Assembly (NCBI GenBank): GCA_965602945.1 | Contig: CBFDBC010000155.1 | Coordinates: forward strand, 1 to 9,116 | Reading direction: 5' to 3' | Source: JAUXEH01 sp965602945 | Lineage (GTDB): Bacteria; Acidobacteriota; Aminicenantia; Aminicenantales; Aminicenantaceae | DNA length: 9,116 nucleotides | Shown here: piece after piece, positions 1 to 7,061 of the stretch | How the letters are laid out: each line of letters starts with the position of its first letter | How positions within the stretch are numbered: position 1 is the first letter of the stretch | Position numbers and translations under genes: made by a program | Notes under the pieces: generated by a model | Databases searched by the model: none | Seen by the model: only the letters and a program-made list of their open reading frames with translations | Told to the model about the DNA's origin: nothing

Positions 1-1543
1 ACATGGACTGCCAGGCGGAGGCACTCAGGGCAGGCTCCCAGTATGCAAGCTTATAGACCTCGATCTTATCCATCAAGTCCTTGAGATGCACCCGGGCCAG
101 TTCGTACTCCTCGGCCTTTATGCAGAAGTTGGCCAGGTTCAGTACGCGGAGGAAATGGCCCTTGCGGCGGTGTTCAGACGCGATCCCCTGCTGCATCTTA
201 CTCACGTTTTCTTCGAAGCCGTCGGGCAGTGTCTCACAGGCATTTTCGTATTCCTTGGTGAGGGGTTTGTAATCTTCTCCCATGATGGGAGGAAGGATCG
301 TCTCCCCTCCTTTTCCGCCGCCCATGATGGGCTTCACCTCATCCTCGATCCACTTCAGGGTCTCTGCGTCAGCAAAGGGGACATCGTCGCGGAACTTCAA
401 TTTAGGAAATTTGGGGTGTCTCGTGAGAAGCTTGGCGACCTGGAACTTGATCTCCTCGGCAGCCTTGGCCCCGCCGCCGCCCGCATTTTCCAGTGCCAGA
501 GCCTCGAATCTCTGACCCGTGAGCCAGTACTTCAAGGTGCTGTCCTGGTCGAGCAGGCTCACTTCCAGGCCGGTTATGAGCTTGTCTCCGTCCTGATCGG
601 AGTGCCACTGCTGAAACATGTTTAGGACCACGGAATCCGGTGGTGTGACCTGTGTGACATGATTTTCATGGGAGGGGACGCTCATCCGGTCCCAGACCAG
701 TGCTCGGGCCATCCCCAAGAGATAAGCCTGATACTTCACCTTCACATTTTCCTGCTGAAAGAGAAATTTGAGTAATCTCTTGAAGGCCAGTACCGCGTCT
801 TTTTCCGAGCCAACCGCGGCCTCCTTGGCCGAGCCGGCAGGCGCAGCAGAAGCAGGAGCTGTCGTCGATTTTTCCTTCGCAGGTTTTGGTGCTTCCTGAG
901 GAGGAGACGCTTCCGCCTCTTCCTCTCGGGATTCAGCAGGCTCGTCCTCCTTGGCTTCTTTGGGAGGAGGCGCTGTCTCGTTGGCCGTATCGATATGAGA
1001 TTCGATGACCTTTCCCAATTCTTTAAGTTCGGGAGGGCTTTCCGGGAATTGTTTTTTAGCTTCCTCACCAAGTTGCTTCAGGATCTTATCCAACTCGAGA
1101 ATCTGGGGTCCTGTTTGTGAGTTGATCGGCTCCTTTTCCAACAGTTTCACAAAACGACCCGTGTTCAGATACAGGAGAGCCTTGCTGCGGTGGGCGGGCT
1201 TTTCAGGAAAGAGCTTGTCGCCGAACTGCTTCATCAGCTCGAGCATCAGCCTTACGCCGTTGAGCAGCCCGGAGATCTTATCCGTGCGGTACCAGGAGAA
1301 CGTCAGCCAGGACGCCACACGGAGGTCTTTGCTGTGCTCCATGAGGATGGTCTTGGCAAGCTCGATGCAGACGAGGTAGTCGGGCGTGACCTTGCCGATC
1401 TCCATGTCCAGCTTGAAGTATTCTTCCGCTGCATTTGCATTCTCCCCCGTTGGAGAATCATCGGAAATAGGACTCAGGAGCTCCGCAAGCCCTTCAGGCA
1501 GGGCCTCTTCTGCTGCTTCCTGGGTCGGCTCTTCTTCTGCCAA
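1..1543 (-). CDS. tssA: TssA, T6SS assembly/cap protein (3' end cut by window edge)
   Basis: TssA recruits and positions the baseplate and then coordinates sheath and tube polymerisation in the cytoplasm. The frame stays open from a stop at 1670-1672 to the left edge. Counted from a TTG at 1543, 514 residues are visible. An ImpA_N-type domain starts near residue 22 with the family motif LLSPISDDSPTGEN and runs to about residue 140. A linker rich in Pro, Glu, Ala and Lys spans about 190-248. A helical VasJ-like C-terminal domain follows and ends in the typical ELARVHLKDL...YWEPALSASAW pattern, so probably only a few dozen residues are missing. The start is uncertain. No in-frame ATG or GTG precedes the conserved motif; TTG codons at 1543 and 1621 and a CTG at 1501 are possible, none with a strong ribosome binding site. 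I chose 1543 because family members begin shortly before the LLSPI motif. Identity is firm; the start is not. Confidence 0.9.
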   Translation of the reverse strand, partial: MAEEEPTQEAAEEALPEGLAELLSPISDDSPTGENANAAEEYFKLDMEIGKVTPDYLVCIELAKTILMEHSKDLRVASWLTFSWYRTDKISGLLNGVRLMLELMKQFGDKLFPEKPAHRSKALLYLNTGRFVKLLEKEPINSQTGPQILELDKILKQLGEEAKKQFPESPPELKELGKVIESHIDTANETAPPPKEAKEDEPAESREEEAEASPPQEAPKPAKEKSTTAPASAAPAGSAKEAAVGSEKDAVLAFKRLLKFLFQQENVKVKYQAYLLGMARALVWDRMSVPSHENHVTQVTPPDSVVLNMFQQWHSDQDGDKLITGLEVSLLDQDSTLKYWLTGQRFEALALENAGGGGAKAAEEIKFQVAKLLTRHPKFPKLKFRDDVPFADAETLKWIEDEVKPIMGGGKGGETILPPIMGEDYKPLTKEYENACETLPDGFEENVSKMQQGIASEHRRKGHFLRVLNLANFCIKAEEYELARVHLKDLMDKIEVYKLAYWEPALSASAWQSM

Positions 1544-1672
1544 TGTCTTTCGCGCCCCTTTTTGCGTTGAGAATTGCCGTGTCGGCCGTTCCTCTAATGC
1601 TTCATGGAGAATCCGCTCCAATCCTGCGTTTGACGATCCGTATATCTGGAAAAACGTCGACCTGCTGCATTA

Positions 1673-1701
1673 GTTATATCTGAAACATTTTTAAAATTCA
1701 A
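1673..1701 (-). promoter_or_regulatory. Candidate sigma70-type promoter for tssA
   Basis: On the minus strand, TTGAAT (1696-1701) and TATAAC (1673-1678) are separated by exactly 17 bases. Each differs from the consensus -35 (TTGACA) or -10 (TATAAT) by one or two bases. Transcription would start near 1664-1668, upstream of all tssA start candidates at or below 1621. The site lies in the only AT-rich non-coding gap of the block. This suggests that tssA can be transcribed apart from the genes before it. A perfect TATAAT also overlaps the tagF stop (1736-1741) but has no recognisable -35. The call rests on motif matching only, and AT-rich DNA gives chance matches. Confidence 0.4.
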
Positions 1702-1702
1702 T

Positions 1703-1727
1703 GCATAATTTTGGGATCTTTTTATGC
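1703..1727. repeat. Short inverted repeat just upstream of the tssA -35 box
   Basis: GCATAA (1703-1708) and TTATGC (1722-1727) are perfect inverted copies separated by 13 bases, between the tagF stop and the candidate tssA promoter. They could be an operator half-site pair or a weak stem. The stem is only six base pairs, half of them A-T, and no T-run follows it on the minus strand, so it is not a convincing terminator. Chance occurrence in AT-rich sequence is possible. Confidence 0.25.
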
Positions 1728-1736
1728 GGGAAAGCA

Positions 1737-2717
1737 TTATAAGAGTCCTAAAAAATCACTAAGCGAGGCCTGTCCCTCTAAAAAAACCGATCTCAGTTCC
1801 GGAGACAGACCGGACAGAGCTGTATCCGGTGAGATGTCTCTGCCTTCTTCGTCCAGGTGACAAACAGTATCGTTTTCCTCTCCTGGTCTCACCAGCTGGA
1901 TCATGTTTTTCGAGGCCGGCGGCCTCAGATACAAAAAGAGGAACCGCTCCTCTCCTCCACGGTGACTGCCCCAGAAGGCATTGGGAGAGAGGGGAGGATC
2001 GCCAAGCATCCTGGAGGCCGCTAATATCCAGAAGCAGACCGCTCGATGGACGGACACGCCGTTCTGGCCCAGCGGAAATCGCAGCCCCAGGGTCAGCGGC
2101 AGGGTGGGATGCCCCCTTAAAGGCAGCAGGATCTCCGTCAGGTTCTTGATCAGTCGGAACCGCCGGGGATCGTCGGCGCTCCCCAACACATCTTCCCAGA
2201 ACTGTGCCAGGCTTGTGTCCTGAAGAAACCCCTTGAACTGTCCCAGAGCATCCTCCATGTCGACTGCGACGGCGTCATTCAGCTGCTTTGCCTCATTCGC
2301 GAGATCCTGGGGAGTCAGCGCCTGATCAACATGGCCCAGCACATGAACCGTCTGCAGTAGGAACTGGCTGAGCATGACAGGGAAATACGCGAATACGTCC
2401 GCTCCCTCCGCCAGGTCTTTCCCGATCCGCAGCGTGACAATGAAGGGGTATTTCCGATCGCTCTTGTCATGACTGGGGCGGAGCGCCCCCAGCAGGAACC
2501 TGTCAGTCCCATCGGGATTGAACAGAAATTGATATTCGGGAGAGTGCTGGTAGACGTCATTCCATTCCCGGTCATAGTGTTTCTGAGCGTAATAGAGGCC
2601 CTCCTGGATCCAGAGCTCGAAAGCCCGGACCTCGGAGCCTCCCGAGTTGAAGCGAACAAAGTCTCCGAAGCGGGGCAGCTTTCCGAAACAGGAAACTTGA
2701 TAATAGAACGTGTTCAT
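1737..2717 (-). CDS. tagF: TagF, T6SS-associated post-translational regulator
   Basis: TagF proteins repress T6SS assembly after translation. In studied systems they act through the Fha scaffold, in parallel or together with the PpkA/PppA threonine phosphorylation pathway. The 326-residue product opens with the family signature FGKLPRFGDFVR (residues 11-22). This is followed by a stretch resembling the conserved GR-x-YPF block (SDRKYPFIV, 86-94) and a leucine-rich helical region (112-135). The second half (about 140-326) has a less familiar pattern with FWGSHRGGEERFLFLYLRPP (249-268) and resembles the extra domain of long TagF proteins. I chose ATG 2717 because it puts the signature 10 residues from the N terminus, as in relatives. 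It leaves a 19-base gap after tssM. A TTG at 2762 would overlap tssM by 26 bases and add 15 residues of no family character. The ribosome binding site before 2717 is weak, so translation may depend on ribosomes leaving tssM. No signal peptide or membrane segment is seen, so it should be cytoplasmic. Confidence 0.93.
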   Translation of the reverse strand: MNTFYYQVSCFGKLPRFGDFVRFNSGGSEVRAFELWIQEGLYYAQKHYDREWNDVYQHSPEYQFLFNPDGTDRFLLGALRPSHDKSDRKYPFIVTLRIGKDLAEGADVFAYFPVMLSQFLLQTVHVLGHVDQALTPQDLANEAKQLNDAVAVDMEDALGQFKGFLQDTSLAQFWEDVLGSADDPRRFRLIKNLTEILLPLRGHPTLPLTLGLRFPLGQNGVSVHRAVCFWILAASRMLGDPPLSPNAFWGSHRGGEERFLFLYLRPPASKNMIQLVRPGEENDTVCHLDEEGRDISPDTALSGLSPELRSVFLEGQASLSDFLGLL

Positions 2718-2736
2718 ATGCTTACAGTGGGTTCTT

Positions 2737-5700
2737 TCAGTCCAGTTGAGCGGGACAGACAAACCTGAAAAATTCCCTCAGGTTTTTGAACGGATTGGCC
2801 ACACTCCGGGCCTGGATCCGATAAACGACATAGAGTTTATATTGGCTGTGAGAGAATTCCCAGGAGGCTCTGTACGCTGTCGATGAAGACGCTTCAGGCG
2901 TGATTTCCGCTTCCTCCAGGAGGCGGAAGAAGCCCCAGGCCCCCAGATATTCTTTGGCCGGCGGTTCTACACGTTTTTCCCGCATGAGGATCTGCAGGCG
3001 GGCTCCCGGAGAGCCGTCCTGCCGGGGCCAGAAGAACTCCTGGAACTGCTTGTGTCCCATCTCATAGGACTGCTGTGCACCGTCAACACTCATCTCGATC
3101 TTAATGACATAGGGCACAGATCCCGATATTGTCGTATACCCATCGGGCTGCATGCGGAAATTGATGGGGAATCCGCCCTGATCGAAGAGGTCCTCTCGAA
3201 TGGTCTCCGCCTTGACCAGAGCTTCGAAAGCCGCCGCAGACAGCTCGATCCCCTTATCCTCCCAGGTCTTGGAGGTCCAGTCGTCCCGATTAATGAAAGG
3301 AGCCAGGTCATCTTCAATGAAACCCCATAAGATGCCGGCATCCGGCTTAAAAAAGGCCTCGACATCTGCGATAGTGGCGTCCCGGCCTTCCCGGTTGAAT
3401 GGGTAATAGCTCTCCAGCTTATTCTGGTACTCTTCATAGACTTTGGCTGCCCACAGGGAATTCAGCTCCTTTTGGGCATCCTCCAGCAGTGACTGCCAAA
3501 CCTGGATGAGCGGTTGCTCGAACATGGCACGGCGGGCATCGGAGTCGAGCTTGCTCATGTTGAGTCGGATGGTCGTCACCGCCAGGGGGAGTTCGCCCGA
3601 ACCGTCCATCAGAACCTTGGCCGCAAACTCCTTGGCCTTGGTCTCCGGATCGTCCAGCATGGATTCCAGCAGGCTGCTGACGGAGATGTACTGACTCAGG
3701 ATCCCGGCGAGCGCCTCGGAGGCGCCCTCACCCGGACCGGGGCTCAGAGCATGGATGTCCTGGAAAGCCAGGGTTAGTTCACGCATCAACTGCTGATCAT
3801 AGGCCGACGCGCCTTCCTCCGTCTTCAGGAGGTCTCCGATTTTTTCCCGGCTTTTGTCCAGGATCCCGCCCGCTTCTCCAGCCAGGGGGACGAACTGTGT
3901 CTGCACGGAGGCCATCTGCACTAGTTTGACCACGGGAGACTCATCCGCATCCCCGAAGGTCTTTAGAGCGTTGGTGGCTTTCATGAGGTTGTCGTACGGT
4001 TTGTACTCCACAGCCCGCAGGAACTCCCACCACTGTTCGGCGTACTCCCTGAAATACAGGCGTTTTATCTCTCTTGCCAGTTCCTCGGTGTTCTGCTGCG
4101 CGGCGCCCGCCTGCGGCCCGACCCCTCCCATGACCCAGTCTTCCCTGCCCAAACGGTTAAGGCGTTCATAAACGGCTTTTTCGAAGAAATCCTCATAGCC
4201 CTCCTTGGTGAAGATGCCGTCCACCCGGGCGGAGCTGGTGACCAGGTCATCGCGCCTGTCCCCGAGCACATTGGAAAGGGTGATGTAGGAATACTGTGCA
4301 GCACGGGGATCGTATTTCAGCGCGGCGTAAACGCTTTCAACGCTGTCTCTCTCATGCATCAGGATGGCGTTTCGCACCTGCTGGATCAGGCGGGAGTCGC
4401 TCTCATAGCCTGGAATCCCCTCTTTCCCGAGGTTCTGTACATAAAACTCGACCTGACGCTCCATCAGTGGGCGCAGCTCCACATACTTGTCCTCGGGGAT
4501 GGCGGGAGGTGCATAGGCCTCGTCGAGGATGGCCAGAAAATGCTGTTGGAGGAATTCGCGGTATGAGGGATCCTCCTCCAAGCGCACGATCTCCGAACTG
4601 ATCAGGAGATAGGCCCGGAGATAGTCCTTGACCTTCCCCGGAGGATAGGAAGCGCCTGTTCCGTAATCCACCAGTTTTTGCAGCAGTCCCCGGTAGAGAA
4701 CTCTCTCGGCGAAAAATTTGAAGCGGTCGTAGTACAGCTCGCGGGCCGGTGGAAGCACCGAGTTGCCGCGGTACATCCCCAAGCGGGCTATCGGCGGCCC
4801 GTCTTCGTGTTCCATCAACCGCGTCAATTGCCCGCGGAGGCGGTCCAGGTAGGTGAAGTTCGAGACCAGAGCAGCGCCGGAATCCCAACGAACTCCCTCC
4901 ATCAGTGCGGCGGAGCTCTTGACCCCGCTCAGCTCCACCCGGCTGCGAATGAATCCCTGCATGACGCCGAGGATGAAGAGCCCCAGCGCCAGCGCCGATA
5001 TCGTCACCGTGCCGATGCGGAGGAGGTTTCGCCGGACAGCTGCCCCCGAGGTCTGCATGCTCATGCTTTGGTCGGGAATGATCACATCGGTGAACAACTT
5101 CTTAATGAAATAACTCTTTTTTTCTACTTCAGGCTCACTGAGCATGCCGGCCGGAAGGTCGAACTGCTTGGCAACCGATTGGATCACCAGGTCGAGAGGC
5201 ACGCCCTCCTGTGTCCCGCTGGTGAAGTAAAAACCGCGAAAAAACGGATTTTCCTGATAAGGATTCGGCTGGAAAAGCAGGCTGATGAAATAACCGAGGT
5301 TGTCTTTGACGGAGGCGAATTCCATGGGAAAGATGTAGAGCTTGTTGCGAAGGTCCGACTTGGTCGGTCCACTCAATCTTTTCAGACGGAAATCATAAAG
5401 CGCCCGCAGCAGGACCTCGAATTCCCGGTTGAAGAGTTCCCTGGGATCCTGGGCCCGCTGCTCCCGGGAGAAGGTGGAGCCCCAGATCTGTTCACGTTCC
5501 TTGCGGCTCATATTTTCATACAGTTCGACAAAACCCTGGAGCAGATCACATTTCGTGAACACCAGATAGACGGGAAAGCGGACACCCAGTTTCTGAACCA
5601 ATTCCTCGATGCGCCGCCGGATGTTCTTGGCATGCCATTCGATATCCTCAGCGCTGGCACCCACCAGGTCCGTGATGGCGACCCCGATCAGCACTCCGTT

Positions 5701-6318
5701 GATGGGGCGGCGTTTTCGGTACTTCTTGAGGATGTCCAGGAACGACTGCCACTCTTCACGATCCTCCTCTTCCGTTGTGTAACGGCCCGCGGTATCCAGC
5801 AGTATCGCGGAGTTGGAAAAGAACCAGTCACAGTTGCGCGTCCCCCCCACTCCCTTGATGTCCGAGCCGTAGGGGAACTCCAGGCCGGAGTTGATGATAG
5901 CGGTGGTCTTACCGGCAGCCGGCGGTCCGATAAACATATACCAGGGGAGCGCGTACAGGGCCGAGGTGCCGCTGCGGCCTTTTCCCAGCTTGGATTTTTT
6001 CAGGGATTCTATGGCTGATGTCAGTTCCTGTTTCAAGCTGTCGATCTCTTCCCTTTTTTCGGGCCGCATGCCCATTTTCTGCTGATCCGCCTGGGCCTGG
6101 ATGGACTGCTCGAGCATAACGGCCCCGCGCCGCGCCTGGATCGCACGGATCTGCAGATAGAGGATCCCCACGAAGAGCAGGACGATGATGATAAGGATCC
6201 GGGTGTTCATACTCATCCTCAAAATCGCCCCGCCGCGCAGAATAAGGAGGATCAGAAGGATAAATCCCAGCCCTCCCAGCAATTTCTTATTTTTCAATAA
6301 CAGCATAAATATTTTCAT
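2737..6318 (-). CDS. tssM: TssM (IcmF family), inner-membrane T6SS NTPase
   Basis: TssM spans the inner membrane and periplasm and joins TssL inside to TssJ outside, forming the channel of the membrane complex. The product has 1193 residues, normal for the family. Two N-terminal membrane segments lie at about residues 14-33 and 40-57. The cytoplasmic GTPase-like domain has an intact Walker A, GPPAAGKTT (131-139), a DTAG switch-type motif (175-178) and TKCD (255-258). A third membrane segment lies at about 435-456 after a basic RRNLLR. The rest is a long, mostly helical periplasmic region (IcmF-related domain), then the C-terminal TssJ-binding beta domain with YLGAWGFFRLLEEAE (1124-1138) and a final NPF...FRFVCP. 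The ATG overlaps the tssL stop by one base (TGATG, 6316-6320), and AGGA (6326-6329) is seven bases upstream, indicating translational coupling. No frameshift or truncation is visible. Walker A is degenerate in some TssM proteins; here the sequence would allow nucleotide binding. Confidence 0.98.
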   Translation of the reverse strand: MKIFMLLLKNKKLLGGLGFILLILLILRGGAILRMSMNTRILIIIVLLFVGILYLQIRAIQARRGAVMLEQSIQAQADQQKMGMRPEKREEIDSLKQELTSAIESLKKSKLGKGRSGTSALYALPWYMFIGPPAAGKTTAIINSGLEFPYGSDIKGVGGTRNCDWFFSNSAILLDTAGRYTTEEEDREEWQSFLDILKKYRKRRPINGVLIGVAITDLVGASAEDIEWHAKNIRRRIEELVQKLGVRFPVYLVFTKCDLLQGFVELYENMSRKEREQIWGSTFSREQRAQDPRELFNREFEVLLRALYDFRLKRLSGPTKSDLRNKLYIFPMEFASVKDNLGYFISLLFQPNPYQENPFFRGFYFTSGTQEGVPLDLVIQSVAKQFDLPAGMLSEPEVEKKSYFIKKLFTDVIIPDQSMSMQTSGAAVRRNLLRIGTVTISALALGLFILGVMQGFIRSRVELSGVKSSAALMEGVRWDSGAALVSNFTYLDRLRGQLTRLMEHEDGPPIARLGMYRGNSVLPPARELYYDRFKFFAERVLYRGLLQKLVDYGTGASYPPGKVKDYLRAYLLISSEIVRLEEDPSYREFLQQHFLAILDEAYAPPAIPEDKYVELRPLMERQVEFYVQNLGKEGIPGYESDSRLIQQVRNAILMHERDSVESVYAALKYDPRAAQYSYITLSNVLGDRRDDLVTSSARVDGIFTKEGYEDFFEKAVYERLNRLGREDWVMGGVGPQAGAAQQNTEELAREIKRLYFREYAEQWWEFLRAVEYKPYDNLMKATNALKTFGDADESPVVKLVQMASVQTQFVPLAGEAGGILDKSREKIGDLLKTEEGASAYDQQLMRELTLAFQDIHALSPGPGEGASEALAGILSQYISVSSLLESMLDDPETKAKEFAAKVLMDGSGELPLAVTTIRLNMSKLDSDARRAMFEQPLIQVWQSLLEDAQKELNSLWAAKVYEEYQNKLESYYPFNREGRDATIADVEAFFKPDAGILWGFIEDDLAPFINRDDWTSKTWEDKGIELSAAAFEALVKAETIREDLFDQGGFPINFRMQPDGYTTISGSVPYVIKIEMSVDGAQQSYEMGHKQFQEFFWPRQDGSPGARLQILMREKRVEPPAKEYLGAWGFFRLLEEAEITPEASSSTAYRASWEFSHSQYKLYVVYRIQARSVANPFKNLREFFRFVCPAQLD

Positions 6319-7025
6319 CAGATGATCCTGTTGATAAGGTCGAGGGCGCGGCCGGCAGCCCCGTTTATGAGGAAGGTCATCGCAAGATAAAAGAAAAGAC
6401 CGAGCGCGACCGCCGTCACCAGTACGACCCAGATCGGGACCTCCCGGGTCACTACCTCGATGAATTCCTCTTTCCTACCGCCATGGGGAGACAGGATGTC
6501 CGTGGGCCCCTTTTTCAGCTGCCTCAGATCCGCATAGGTCCCTTCGATGATCGACCGGAGTTTCTCCCGCTCCACCACTTGATACTTCCCTTTGAATCCC
6601 AGCGCCATGCAGAAATAGTAGATCTCCAGGATGTCACCGTTGTAGTGGGCCCGCTGGCGAAGTTTTTCCAGACGGTTGAAAAACTCTTCGCCCGCGTCAA
6701 AACGGTTGAAGAACTCCAACTGGAGGGGCTTAGACAACCAGGTCTCTTTGTGGGTCCAGCCGGAAACGATGATAGTCTCATCCAGGAAGGCGATCAAAGC
6801 AAAGACCGCCTGATGGATGTCGTCGTGCTCGATCCCCGCCTCTTTCGCGTCATGTTCGATCCGGCCTAAAAGATCCAGTATGCGTTGGCGCAGAAGCTTG
6901 TGGTCGCCATATTCGCTGGTGTCCCGCAGCTTGAGGATGAGGGCGAAACCGTCAGTGCAGACCTCCATGAGGTTTTTCTTGTCCCCTCTTCTTACCTTCT
7001 GAATAACCGTATCCGTGGTGTTCAT
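6318..7025 (-). CDS. tssL: TssL (DotU family), T6SS inner-membrane protein
   Basis: TssL is a tail-anchored inner-membrane protein that binds TssM and contacts the baseplate through TssK. The 235-residue product has the DotU cytoplasmic domain, with conserved patterns HQAVFALIAFLDETIIVSGW (71-90), LEFFNRFDAGEEFFNRLEKL (103-122) and LEIYYFCMALGFKGKYQ (133-149). A single hydrophobic segment at about 197-220 is followed by a 15-residue periplasmic tail. There is no C-terminal OmpA-like peptidoglycan-binding domain, so this is the short form. Anchoring to the cell wall would need a separate TagL/TagN/TagP-type protein, which is not in this window. ATG 7025 has AAGGA (7033-7037) seven bases upstream. 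The gap to tssK is 36 bases, and the stop overlaps the tssM start by one base. Confidence 0.97.
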   Translation of the reverse strand: MNTTDTVIQKVRRGDKKNLMEVCTDGFALILKLRDTSEYGDHKLLRQRILDLLGRIEHDAKEAGIEHDDIHQAVFALIAFLDETIIVSGWTHKETWLSKPLQLEFFNRFDAGEEFFNRLEKLRQRAHYNGDILEIYYFCMALGFKGKYQVVEREKLRSIIEGTYADLRQLKKGPTDILSPHGGRKEEFIEVVTREVPIWVVLVTAVALGLFFYLAMTFLINGAAGRALDLINRII

Positions 7026-7061
7026 GAGACTTTCCTTTTGCCCTGTTGGCTCTTCATCCGC

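Noticed and set aside
86..625. A 179-codon plus-strand open frame at the left edge
   Set aside because: It is antisense to tssA, whose protein matches its family through this region; the antisense product resembles nothing I know.
742..1071. A minus-strand 109-codon frame rich in Arg, Lys and Leu
   Set aside because: It is an out-of-frame reading of the low-complexity linker region of tssA, which explains the odd basic composition.
1703..1740. Rho-independent terminator after tagF
   Set aside because: The best inverted repeat has a six-base, half A-T stem with a 13-base loop, and no T-run follows on the minus strand.
4678..6018. A 446-codon plus-strand open frame opposite tssM
   Set aside because: It lies wholly antisense to the intact, strongly recognised tssM. 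Its product has no recognisable domain, and long antisense frames are expected opposite GC-rich genes with biased codon use.
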